DNA from: Rubrivirga sp. SAORIC476
Lineage (GTDB): Bacteria; Bacteroidota; Rhodothermia; Rhodothermales; Rubricoccaceae
Assembly: GCF_002283555.1 (NCBI RefSeq)
Contig: NZ_MVOI01000006.1
Location: 248,001-312,000, forward strand
Length of the DNA stretch: 64,000 bases
Direction: 5' to 3'
The translations under genes and the position numbers were made by a program. How positions within the stretch are numbered: position 1 is the first letter of the stretch; each line of letters begins with the position of its first letter. Shown here piece after piece: positions 27,646-35,921 of this stretch. The notes beneath the pieces were generated by a model. That model saw only the letters and a program-made list of their open reading frames with translations, was not told the DNA's origin and did no database searches.

Positions 27646-28772
27646 GCGAAGAAGCCGGAGTCGGCGAGGAAGGGGCGGACGAGCGCGTCGAGCGCCTCGA
27701 AGTCCACCAGGAAGGCGTCGTGGCCGAAGGGCGAGTCGAGCTCGGCGTAGCGGCCGTTGGGGAGGAGGTCGGCGAGGGCGGCCGACTCCTCAGGCGGGTA
27801 CAGGAGGTCGGACGAGATGCCGACGCACAGGGCGTCGGCGGCGAGCCGGGCGAGAGCGGTCGGGGCGTCCTCCCGGCCCCGGCCTCGGCCCACGTCGTGC
27901 CCGTCCATCGCCTCGGTCAGGCGGACGTAGGCGCCGGCGTCGAAGCGCGCGGCCAGCTTGGCGCCCTGGTAGCGGAGGTAGCTCTCGATGGCGAAGCGCG
28001 GGTCGTCGGGCTCGAAGCGGGGCTCGTGGGCGTCGCGGCCGAAGCGCTCGTCGAAGAGCGCCGCCGAGCGGTACGTCATCATGCCCATGGCGCGGGCCGC
28101 GGCCAGGCCGTCGACGGGCGGGTCGTCGGCGGGGAAGTCGCCGCCGCGCCAGCGCGGGTCGGCGCGGACGGCCATCCGGTGCGCCTCGCCGATGCCGATC
28201 TGCCACGCCCCGTGCGCCGCGCCCATGCCCACGAGCACGAGCCGCTGGACGCGGTCCGGCCCCGCCTCGCGGTCGACGAGGGCCAGCTCCAGCGCCTGCA
28301 TCCCGCCCATCGACGCGCCGACGGCGAGCGCCACCTCGCGAACGCCCAGCTTGTTCAGCAGCCGCGCGTGCAGCCGCGCCTGGTCGCGGACGGTGATGCG
28401 CGGGAAGCGGCTCCCCAGGCGCCGCCCCTCGGCGTCGAGCGTGCCCGGTCCGTCGGTGCCGTAGCACGAGCCGAGCGCGTTGGCGCACACGATGAACTGC
28501 CGCGCCGGGTCGACCAGCCGCCCGGCGCCCACGAGCCCGGGCCACCACGCGGCGGCGTCGGTGTCACCCGTGAGTGCGTGGCACACGACGACCGCGTTGT
28601 CCGCGTCGGCGTCGAGCGTGCCCCACGTCCGGTAGCCGACCGTGACGTCGGGCAGGCGGGCTCCGGCCTCGGTCATGAACGGCCCGAGGCGGACGGTCTG
28701 GAGACCATCCGCCTCAGCGGGGCGCGCCGGAGACCGCCCGGGAAGGGGCGGAGGAGAGGAGGTCGGGGTCAT
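27642..28772 (-). CDS. metX: Homoserine O-acetyltransferase
   Basis: A 376-residue alpha/beta hydrolase-fold enzyme that acylates homoserine. Landmarks: TVGYRTWGTLDADADNAVVV, HALTGDTDA, the nucleophile region AVGASMGGMQALELA (Ser in GASMGG), the acid in ISSDLLYPPEE and His in the C-terminal FGHDAFLVD. ATG 28772 (MTPTSSPPPL) is used; the frame continues upstream into a tRNA gene and is not coding there. It overlaps hom by 4 bp downstream. Upstream on the same strand are tRNA-Cys and metY, so MetX product feeds MetY directly. Confidence 0.95.
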   Translation of the reverse strand: MTPTSSPPPLPGRSPARPAEADGLQTVRLGPFMTEAGARLPDVTVGYRTWGTLDADADNAVVVCHALTGDTDAAAWWPGLVGAGRLVDPARQFIVCANALGSCYGTDGPGTLDAEGRRLGSRFPRITVRDQARLHARLLNKLGVREVALAVGASMGGMQALELALVDREAGPDRVQRLVLVGMGAAHGAWQIGIGEAHRMAVRADPRWRGGDFPADDPPVDGLAAARAMGMMTYRSAALFDERFGRDAHEPRFEPDDPRFAIESYLRYQGAKLAARFDAGAYVRLTEAMDGHDVGRGRGREDAPTALARLAADALCVGISSDLLYPPEESAALADLLPNGRYAELDSPFGHDAFLVDFEALDALVRPFLADSGFFA

Positions 28773-28791
28773 GACGTCGGAGACAGGAGAG

Positions 28792-28864
28792 AGTCCAGGG
28801 CGGGAATCGAACCCGCGGATAGCGGTTTTGCAGACCGCCGCGTTCACCACTTCGCCACCTGGAC
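28792..28864 (-). tRNA. tRNA-Cys (GCA), inside the methionine operon
   Basis: A 73-nt cloverleaf on the minus strand: 7-bp acceptor GTCCAGG/CCTGGAC, D stem GCG/CGC, anticodon stem GCGGT/ACCGC around CTGCAAA (anticodon GCA), T stem GCGGG/CCCGC with loop TTCGATT, and discriminator U73, the tRNA-Cys identity base. CCA is not encoded. Its sequence differs from the tRNA-Cys pair at 30737 and 40948. It lies 86 bp after metY and 19 bp before metX on the same strand, so it is probably cut out of the met operon transcript. Confidence 0.93.
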
Positions 28865-28950
28865 GGGGCCCGCCCGCACGGGCCGATCGCTCGCCCGCCC
28901 TCGGCCACTCACCCGGCACCGAGGGGGACACGACCCGTGCGGGCGAGGGC

Positions 28951-30372
<1,422 letters not shown>

Positions 30373-30444
30373 CTACCGGCGCCCGAGGCGCGACCGCTCC
30401 TGGCCCGAACGGGCCATACACATAATCATCCCCATGCAGCGCAT
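30373..30444 (-). CDS. Methionine/cysteine-rich leader peptide
   Basis: A 23-codon ORF from ATG 30444 to TAG 30373. It begins MRCMGMIMCM (five Met and two Cys in the first ten codons) and then becomes an ordinary Arg/Ser/Gly tail. It lies 105 bp upstream of metY. The last Met codon (30415-30417) abuts segment 1 of the first hairpin, so a ribosome slowed on the Met/Cys codons would mask that segment. This is the layout of amino-acid-biosynthesis leader peptides such as trpL. Function is inferred from position and composition. Confidence 0.7.
   Translation of the reverse strand: MRCMGMIMCMARSGQERSRLGRR
30401..30416 (-). promoter_or_regulatory. Attenuator hairpin 1:2 (anti-antiterminator)
   Basis: On the minus strand TGGCCC (30416-30411), loop GTTC, GGGCCA (30406-30401) form a perfect 6-bp hairpin. 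Its right arm is part of segment 2 (30397-30405), which can instead pair with 30336-30344 (nine contiguous pairs, one or two G-U at the edge). Stalling on the leader codons would block 1:2 and allow 2:3 (read-through); free translation would allow 1:2 and 3:4 (termination). Confidence 0.65.
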
Positions 30445-30510
30445 GGCGGCGGGGGCGATGATGTGGGAGGAGCGGGTCACGGTGTGGGGGACAGGAGGGC
30501 TGTCGGCCGT

Positions 30511-30542
30511 CAAGGTAGGGGCACCGACCGGCGGTCGCGCAA
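30511..30542 (-). promoter_or_regulatory. Possible promoter of the met leader
   Basis: Reading leftward, TTG (30542-30540), a 22-nt spacer and TACCTTG (30517-30511) resemble the Bacteroidota promoter pattern (-33 TTG, -7 TAnnTTTG) with one mismatch. The start would fall near 30503, giving a leader of about 60 nt before the peptide ATG. The rest of 30445-30694 shows nothing else I can name. Confidence 0.25.
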
Positions 30543-30694
30543 GGGGGAAGGCAAACAAAAGCGCTTCCGGTGGAAAGAACGTCATTTCTGGACCCAGAGG
30601 GCGTCTCATTCCGGCGGCTCGGCGCAGCAAACTGTGGCTCGGTCCGGCAGGCAAGAACAGGGAGCAGGCGCTCTCCAGGAAGGGGCCAGACGCA

Positions 30695-30731
30695 GAATCG
30701 CCGCTCCGGGGATGTACCGAAGCGGCGATTC
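30695..30731 (-). terminator. Hairpin 3' of the attL tRNA-Cys
   Basis: A perfect 11-bp inverted repeat (GAATCGCCGCT / AGCGGCGATTC) with a 15-nt loop, beginning 5 bp past the tRNA 3' end. It probably ends or protects the tRNA transcript and insulates the met leader from it. Confidence 0.55.
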
Positions 30732-30735
30732 GAGC

Positions 30736-30810
30736 GAGGTGCCGACCGGATTTGAACCGGTGTAGCAGGTTTTGCAGACCTGTGCCTAACCCCTCGGCCA
30801 CGGCACCATG
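30736..30810. repeat. attL: left 75-bp direct repeat of the integrative element
   Basis: Identical over 75 bp to 40947-41021, with sequence diverging immediately outside at both ends. It contains an entire tRNA-Cys gene. With the recombinase at the other end it marks the left junction of the element. Confidence 0.88.
30737..30807 (-). tRNA. tRNA-Cys (GCA), copy in attL
   Basis: A 71-nt cloverleaf: acceptor GGTGCCG/CGGCACC, anticodon stem CAGGT/ACCTG around CTGCAAA (GCA), T arm ACCGG/CCGGT, discriminator U. Identical to the copy at 40948-41018. Both copies look complete, so the element re-forms a whole tRNA gene at each end; because the tRNA points left, this copy now has element DNA as its upstream (promoter) region. 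Confidence 0.92.
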
Positions 30811-30850
30811 GGCGGTTTCGGGCGCGTCGAGCCTGCAACAAGCCCCACTT

Positions 30851-30871
30851 CGTAGCACTATCGTAGCAGTG
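30851..30871. repeat. Arm-type repeat near attL
   Basis: CGTAGCACT followed by ATCGTAGCAGTG, an internal double CGTAGCA. It matches 40847-40867 at 19 of 21 positions in the same orientation. It lies 40 bp inside attL, as expected for a recombinase or excisionase arm site. Confidence 0.55.
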
Positions 30872-30991
30872 CGGCGGGGACAGTGTGGAAAAGAGCTGCC
30901 CTCATGATAAGGCGCTGGCGTCGAGCGGCTTCCTCTTCCATCTCTCGGATTGGGCTAGACTGGACGGCCACCTCCATCCCGCAGGACCGAT

Positions 30992-32545
30992 TTGTTTGGG
31001 ACGACACGCGAAGAGCTAGATGGCCATCAACTGAGGCGTATCGACGCTCGTGGGCTGTCAGCGGACGCCCACCTGACAGAGTTTCAAGACATACCACTCC
31101 GAGCTAAGGCGTACTTCGACAGTGTCCTTGACGGCTACAACGAGGGCTCCAAGACGTTCTTCTACCATGTTTTATTCTCTGCTCGGCCTGGAGGCAACAT
31201 GTGGGTTCCTGTGTCAAAGCCCTTCTTCGACCAGTTCTTTCCAGAGGCGGATAATAATAGTATGGTCGAGGATGGCATCTTGCTGATGAAGGAGCATCAG
31301 TTCACAAGGGGCAAGTCGAGGGAATGGAAGATTCCGCCTGAAGTGATGGACAGGGCAAGGTGGTTGATGGTCGCCGACCTGGAGGCGGAGTTCGTGGATC
31401 CCAAAACGGGAAGAAAGAAGGGACGCCCTCAGAAGCACAAGACGACGAACGAGTATGGGAAGCCTCACCCTCTCTTGGTCAAACAGGCTATCCACACGTT
31501 CGAGTACGGTTACTTCAACCGAGCGGCCGTAGAAGAACACCTCCGTGAGCGTGAGGACAGTGTCTCGTACGCAGAGAGCCTCGGTGTCGAGGAAGAAATC
31601 CCAGGATGGCTGGAGCGGCCTCGCGCTCGCCTAGATGGAGACATTCGTTGCTACTCGGTCATCCTTCGTCAGAAGCCGCAGCTAGTCGAAGGGACGACGT
31701 ACAGGTACCGGCTCGCGTACTCAGTCCAGAGCACCGGGAGGTTGAGCCAACGCGGCGGGGGTGCCCAGTCCTGCTCTCGTGAGATGAAGGCCCGGCTGTA
31801 CCGCGATCTCGAAGGGGTGCCCGAAGTGCTCAACTACGACCTCAAGTCGAGCCAAGCGTATATCCTCCGGGCATTCCTCTCCGACGCTGGGATTGATACG
31901 TCGTGGCTCGACACTTACCTCAGCGCCGACAAACAGATGTATGCCGACCGTGCTGGACTCACGGTGGATACCTGGAAGGCGATCTTTTATGCGCTCGTGA
32001 TGGGCGCTCACCTTCCAAACTCGCTTTACCACAGCGACGGGGCCGTAAAGTGGGGGTTCTACGACGAGTTCGGCGTCTCGACCAAGGACGAGATCATCGG
32101 CCCCGAGTTATCCCCTGTGTTCGCCAGCGCAGCCGACGCACTGAAGGACACGCGGGAGGTGCTTCAGCCCTTCAGCGCTCGTGTGAAGGAGTGGCACCGC
32201 TACTTGGAGGAAGAATGGGTTCCCCAGAACGCGGAGCCAAACCGCACGGGTAGGCTCGTCAGGAACGCCTTGCAGATGAAGTTCCACTGGACCCGAGAGA
32301 TAGGCGACGAACGCGAGAACATCCGAGAGGCGAAGCGCAAACTGGCAGCTTTCCTCTTGCAAGGGAAGGAGGCCGCGTTCATTCATCGACTCACGACAAT
32401 CCTCCCGGACTATGGCGTAGTCCCCATCTCCAACGAGCACGACGGGATTGTGACGTTGGGGGTGGTGCCGCCCGAGGCTATAGAAAGAGCCCGGGAGGCA
32501 GAAGACATGCCCTACGCGAAGCTCGAAACCAAGGACTTCGTCTGA
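30992..32545 (+). CDS. Divergent family A DNA polymerase-like protein
   Basis: A 517-residue protein whose C-terminal half carries the motif series of family A polymerases: TGRLS (248-252); motif A NYDLKSSQAYIL with catalytic Asp283; motif B K329-x3-Y333-x3-M337-G338, which matches the O-helix K-x3-F/Y-x4-G spacing although the leading Arg is missing; and motif C NEHDGIV with Asp484 (HDG instead of HDE). No exonuclease motifs are visible; residues 1-235 are unassigned. Asp283-x3-Ser spacing in motif A resembles T7-type RNA polymerase, so DNA versus RNA polymerase is open. Only a TTG start (30992) exists; the true start is uncertain. It is the first gene inside attL and may replicate the excised element. 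Confidence 0.72.
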   Translation: MFGTTREELDGHQLRRIDARGLSADAHLTEFQDIPLRAKAYFDSVLDGYNEGSKTFFYHVLFSARPGGNMWVPVSKPFFDQFFPEADNNSMVEDGILLMKEHQFTRGKSREWKIPPEVMDRARWLMVADLEAEFVDPKTGRKKGRPQKHKTTNEYGKPHPLLVKQAIHTFEYGYFNRAAVEEHLREREDSVSYAESLGVEEEIPGWLERPRARLDGDIRCYSVILRQKPQLVEGTTYRYRLAYSVQSTGRLSQRGGGAQSCSREMKARLYRDLEGVPEVLNYDLKSSQAYILRAFLSDAGIDTSWLDTYLSADKQMYADRAGLTVDTWKAIFYALVMGAHLPNSLYHSDGAVKWGFYDEFGVSTKDEIIGPELSPVFASAADALKDTREVLQPFSARVKEWHRYLEEEWVPQNAEPNRTGRLVRNALQMKFHWTREIGDERENIREAKRKLAAFLLQGKEAAFIHRLTTILPDYGVVPISNEHDGIVTLGVVPPEAIERAREAEDMPYAKLETKDFV

Positions 32546-32850
32546 GACACCAGGAACGCCATCAGTTCCATTGGCGACCCTGTTTTCAGGACCACAGAGC
32601 CTTCAAATCGCGTCCTGCGGCCCATGTGGCCACATTCGACGGTGTGCCCCATCTCGTCTAAAGGATAGGGGTCTCCGTCGCCCTCTCTCCTTGGTCGTCT
32701 CTCCTAGCTTGTGGGGCCTGTTACTCAATTGCGCGGGGTCCCGAGTGCTACAGGCTCTCATTTCTGATCAACACGAAGGCCCTCCGCTGGCCGTCTCTTG
32801 GCACGAACGTGGATGGGATTTGGGGCACAACGGACATCCAGAGCCCAGCC
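32546..32850. other. Gap after the polymerase gene
   Basis: No convincing gene. Short frames exist on both strands, for example an antisense frame at 32748-33071 with one hydrophobic segment (LLIGSALAAGGGLVLMAGLW) that could be a small membrane protein, but start and context are poor. Confidence 0.3.
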
Positions 32851-33150
32851 ATGAGAACCAAGCCGCCCCCGGCAGCCAGCGCCGATCCAATCAGCAAGAC
32901 AGAGGGCCGCAGGACGGCCTCAGACCGCTTAAACGAGAAGCACAGCCTGCGAGCACGTAGGGCCGGGAAACCGCGCTCAGCCGAGGACGAGGCCCACGCT
33001 GTAGCTCGCCAAGAGAAGGCAGTAGCCGATGAACTCCGGCGGCTGCTGAACAAGGAGAACCCGAAGATCAACGGCCGCAGAGGACGACGGCCCTACACCC
33101 GTGGGGCGAAGCCCGTTCAGAGGAGGATCAACGTCAGGCGTAGGTCCTGA
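32851..33150 (+). CDS. Small basic hypothetical protein
   Basis: A 99-residue product from ATG 32851, rich in Arg, Lys and Ala, with a predicted charged helix (EDEAHAVARQEKAVADELRR) and a basic tail (NGRRGRRPYTRGAKP). The composition would suit nucleic-acid binding, but no family is recognised. An antisense frame with a hydrophobic stretch overlaps it, and only one, or neither, may be real. Confidence 0.3.
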   Translation: MRTKPPPAASADPISKTEGRRTASDRLNEKHSLRARRAGKPRSAEDEAHAVARQEKAVADELRRLLNKENPKINGRRGRRPYTRGAKPVQRRINVRRRS

Positions 33151-33215
33151 CGAGGACGTAGGTGATTTATGCCGTCTGACTTCCAGTTCAGGAGCCAGAC
33201 GGCGGTAACCAAGAG

Positions 33216-33449
33216 CTACATCGGTGGGAAAGGCAACCCGTCTCCTTCCGCTTCGTGGTCGGTGATCTGACGGTCGAGGTCTTCGAGCATCTCGGCCAGC
33301 AGACTGAGGCAGTCGCCGGGCGTCAGGTTCAGCTTCTTCATGAGGGTCTGGATCGTGAGGAGGTTCTCGATGGGGTAGATCCTGGCGGGTCTGTCGTGGG
33401 TCGTCGTGGCCGGGGTCGTGGAGGACTCGGCTGTGTGGACTCGTGGCAT
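33216..33449 (-). CDS. Small hypothetical protein of the element
   Basis: A 77-residue protein starting MPRVHTAESSTTPATTTHD, then an amphipathic C-terminal half (IENLLTIQTLMKKLNLTPGD, LLAEMLEDLDRQITDHEAE) that looks like a helical, possibly coiled-coil, domain. No family recognised. It lies downstream of the DUF932-like gene on the same strand, but a terminator-like hairpin (33472-33501) separates them, so it may have its own promoter or be read through. Confidence 0.5.
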   Translation of the reverse strand: MPRVHTAESSTTPATTTHDRPARIYPIENLLTIQTLMKKLNLTPGDCLSLLAEMLEDLDRQITDHEAEGDGLPFPPM

Positions 33450-33471
33450 GGTGTAGAGGGGGAAAGCAGAA

Positions 33472-33501
33472 GTCCCCTGTCATCCGAAGACGGCAGGGGA
33501 C
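33472..33501 (-). terminator. Terminator after the DUF932-like gene
   Basis: On the minus strand GTCCCCTG / CAGGGGAC form an 8-bp stem with a 14-nt loop, followed by a pyrimidine-rich TTCTGCTTTCC. It begins 29 bp beyond the DUF932-like stop. Confidence 0.55.
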
Positions 33502-33530
33502 CTCAGGGTCAGTGGATCAGAGGGACGGGC

Positions 33531-34499
33531 TCAGTTCAGCGACTCAAAGGCGTAGCCCAAGAGCCCCGACGTGAAGGCGTCGTTGTTCGAGAAGTCGGCG
33601 GCCGTCATCTTCTCCCGGTGGGAGAACACGTTCGTGCCTGCGTTGAAGAGCCCGTACAGCGTTGGCTCCTCGTGGGCCACGTACCGGCTCACGACCTGGC
33701 CCTTGATCGAGTCCCCGATCGTCGGGAGTCGACCCCACACCTCGCGGAGGTGGGCGTCGGTGAGTCCCGTTTTTCTCAGGAGTCTCAGGCCCTGCACGAA
33801 CCTGTGGAGGTCGTCGGGAGCCCTGTCGATGACCGTGAGGCCCTGGCGTACAACTCCCTTCCAGGCCTCCTCCTTCGGACCCTCGTCGTCGGACGCTCTC
33901 GGCTTGAGGTGCTTGAACGAGACCCGGGCGAAGAACTCGCCGGAGATGGCCCCGTTGTCGCAGACAAACCGCTTCCCCATCAGGGCGCACTCATAGCGCC
34001 AGCTCTTGTCGTAGCTCGACCGGGTGATGAGAGAGAGGCCGACTTCGTCGCCTTCCTCGACGGCCTCGGTCTCCAGGAAGTCGATGATGTGGCAGAAGCG
34101 GGCGCCGTCCCAGAAGATCCGGGACTCCTTGAAGGCAATCCCGGACTGGACCGCAATCTCGCAGGCCAACTCGCGGACCTCCTCGTTGGAGAGGAGGAGG
34201 TAGTTCTTGCTCACGTTCCCGACGTGGCGGTACCCGGTGGGTGAGGCGTCGTCCTCGATCTCGACGGCGTAGCCCGAGAGGGTCCCCGAGTTCTGGGAGT
34301 GGGTCGGGGTCTTGAGGATGGGGACGAAAGGGCTGATCCCTGTCTTCGTCCTGTTGATGGTGATCCCGTCGAGTTCGGTGGCCTCGATGGCTCCGATGTC
34401 CCGGTGGGAGACGTGGCCCGTCGAGTGGTCCACGATGACGGTGCCCGTGGCTCCGTCCCCAGAGGGGATTGGGAGGGCGGTGTTCTCGTTGGTGTTCAT
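33531..34499 (-). CDS. DUF932-like plasmid/phage protein
   Basis: A 322-residue soluble protein. The middle segment DKSWRYECALMGKRFVCDNG followed by AISGEFFARVSFKHLK, and ESRIFWDGARFCHIIDFLE before it, resemble the DUF932 family of phage- and plasmid-encoded proteins (which have a comparable R-x-V-C-x-N segment). The function of that family is not established. ATG 34499. It has its own terminator at 33472-33501, and the upstream gene also ends in a terminator, so it is likely a single transcription unit. The match is by pattern only. Confidence 0.55.
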   Translation of the reverse strand: MNTNENTALPIPSGDGATGTVIVDHSTGHVSHRDIGAIEATELDGITINRTKTGISPFVPILKTPTHSQNSGTLSGYAVEIEDDASPTGYRHVGNVSKNYLLLSNEEVRELACEIAVQSGIAFKESRIFWDGARFCHIIDFLETEAVEEGDEVGLSLITRSSYDKSWRYECALMGKRFVCDNGAISGEFFARVSFKHLKPRASDDEGPKEEAWKGVVRQGLTVIDRAPDDLHRFVQGLRLLRKTGLTDAHLREVWGRLPTIGDSIKGQVVSRYVAHEEPTLYGLFNAGTNVFSHREKMTAADFSNNDAFTSGLLGYAFESLN

Positions 34500-34555
34500 G
34501 AGTGGGTAGGGTGTCGCCTCCCGACATGGGGTACACGTCAGTTAGCAGGTGGTAC

Positions 34556-34600
34556 AAAAAGAGAGAGGGGCGCCACTCGCTAGAGCAGCGCCCCCCTCTC
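34556..34600 (-). terminator. Intrinsic terminator of the 273-residue hypothetical gene
   Basis: Leftward, GCGCCCCTCTCTC pairs with the upstream GAGAGGGGGGCGC arm (34588-34600) with small bulges, followed by a TTTTT run (34560-34556). A strong stem plus U-run gives a textbook intrinsic terminator 31 bp after the stop at 34631. Confidence 0.75.
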
Positions 34601-34630
34601 GGTGGGTCCCCTGGAAGGGGCGTTTGGATG

Positions 34631-35452
34631 TCAGATGACGACGGCCCCGTCACCGTGGACGGCGAGGCTGTACGGCGTGGGCTCGTGAGGGCCCGCGTCT
34701 TCGAGGTCCGCGCGGATCTGATCGATGTAGTAGGCCTGGACCGCCTGAGGATCCGTGGCACGCTCCTCAACGCCGAGGACGAGGCGTGTGGACGAGTAGA
34801 CCTGCGAGCCGTCGGCAGCCACTACAGGGCTGTCTCCAACGCGAGAGGCCCACTGGTGGAGCATCCGGGCTCGCGAGGCCTCAGCCTCAACTGTCGGCAT
34901 CGAGGCCAGAGCCGCGAGATCCTCCGGCCGGAAGAGCCGGTCAGGACGGAGTGTCCTCCGCGTGTGGAGGTAGCCGCCGAGGCCTCGCAGGAGCGCGAGG
35001 ATCTGAGAAGGCTGGAGGGCGGCGTATGGGCCGGTCAGCTTCTCGTTCGTCGTGAACCGGCGGATCCTGCCCTCGTCAGAGGGTGCGGTCTCGATCCCCA
35101 GCGAGGCCAGCAACTCGGCGGCCTTCGAGGACCGGGAGAGCTGAGACCCCAAAGCTGGATAGGCCACGCGGACGTACTGCTCGACGGTCACGTAGGCCGC
35201 GCCGTCGGTGTACTCGGAGTCGAGGACGAGAAGGTCGGCGTACTTGTCGAGCACATCAGGGTCCTGTCGGATGAGCCGCCGCGTGACCTCGTCGGTCATT
35301 GGGCGGCCATCGCCGTCAGTGCCGACGACGACGGTGTAGGCGACGGACTCCGTGTCTTCGTCGGCCACCTTCCCCATAAGGGCTTCGGCGACGACGAGTC
35401 TGAGGTTGGTGACGGGCGTCGAGGTGACGCCGTCGTAGGTGTAGGTCTCCAT
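34631..35452 (-). CDS. Hypothetical protein of the element
   Basis: A 273-residue acidic soluble protein, ATG 35452 (METYTYDGVTSTPVTNLRLV). Residues 38-60 (DTESVAYTVVVGTDGDGRPM) and the helical middle (QPSQILALLRGLGGYLHTRR) show no motif I can assign. It has a proper intrinsic terminator and a 470-bp upstream region with an inverted repeat (35583-35617) and promoter-like boxes. An upstream in-frame extension to 35632 is not conserved-looking and was rejected. Confidence 0.6.
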   Translation of the reverse strand: METYTYDGVTSTPVTNLRLVVAEALMGKVADEDTESVAYTVVVGTDGDGRPMTDEVTRRLIRQDPDVLDKYADLLVLDSEYTDGAAYVTVEQYVRVAYPALGSQLSRSSKAAELLASLGIETAPSDEGRIRRFTTNEKLTGPYAALQPSQILALLRGLGGYLHTRRTLRPDRLFRPEDLAALASMPTVEAEASRARMLHQWASRVGDSPVVAADGSQVYSSTRLVLGVEERATDPQAVQAYYIDQIRADLEDAGPHEPTPYSLAVHGDGAVVI

Positions 35453-35582
35453 GGAATTTGCCCCCCTGCGGGGCGGGTGGTGAGGGAAACACGGGGCCTT
35501 TTGAAAGCCCAGCGCAAGGGGGGGTAGTTCGGTGGAGTAGTCGGTGCGCGCTCTTGGAAAATTTTCAGATGGGAGCAAAGCT

Positions 35583-35624
35583 ATACAGCATGTCGCCCAT
35601 TTATTGACAAGCTGTATATGTTTG
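35583..35624. promoter_or_regulatory. Inverted-repeat operator with promoter-like boxes
   Basis: ATACAGCATGTC (35583-35594) and GACAAGCTGTAT (35606-35617) are inverted repeats matching at 11 of 12 positions with an 11-bp spacer. On the minus strand TTGTCA, 17 nt, TGTATA overlap the arms, toward the gene starting at 35452. On the plus strand TATGTTTG (35617-35624) equals the Bacteroidota -7 consensus. A repressor of the element is the likely reader. Confidence 0.45.
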
Positions 35625-35850
35625 CGACACATCTAGGTGTCCCGGTCTCACGCAAGAGAAGCGGCATTTAGTTTAGCATGCAGGTACCTCGCGCCCATAG
35701 TGTCCTATTGTATATGGGGAGAACGAGCCCGAGTCGCCAGATCTGCCTCATTGGGGGGGTAGCGCTCTGTCACGCAGTCTCACATATTTTCTCGTCCAAC
35801 GCCAAGAGTCGACCTATGGCCTCGTTTTCCGCACTTCACAGGAGTCATCA

Positions 35851-35879
35851 GCCATGGAAACGCCGTTTCACAACATGGC
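35851..35879 (-). terminator. Nested hairpin downstream of the ATPase gene
   Basis: GCCATG ... CATGGC enclose GAAACG-C-CGTTTC, giving a two-tier stem 43 bp past the ATPase stop (minus strand). There is no U-run. Confidence 0.4.
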
Positions 35880-35921
35880 GTAAAGCATCGCGCCAAGGGT
35901 TTGTCTTAAGTCAATGATGGC

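Larger units (their letters stand above)
35453..35921. other. Gap between hypothetical gene and ATPase gene
   Basis: This AT-richer 469-bp stretch holds an operator-like inverted repeat (35583-35617), promoter-like boxes on both strands and a nested hairpin (35851-35879). A 79-codon plus-strand frame at 35678-35917 shows no domain and is not called. A small RNA from the plus strand is possible but unproven. Confidence 0.4.

Noticed and set aside
30858-31097. Small minus-strand ORF inside attL flank
   Set aside because: Overlaps the polymerase start in antisense and has no domain or conserved start.
35678-35917. 79-codon plus-strand ORF before the ATPase gene
   Set aside because: No domain, no coding-like composition and a convergent position; more probably non-coding, although a promoter-like box precedes it.
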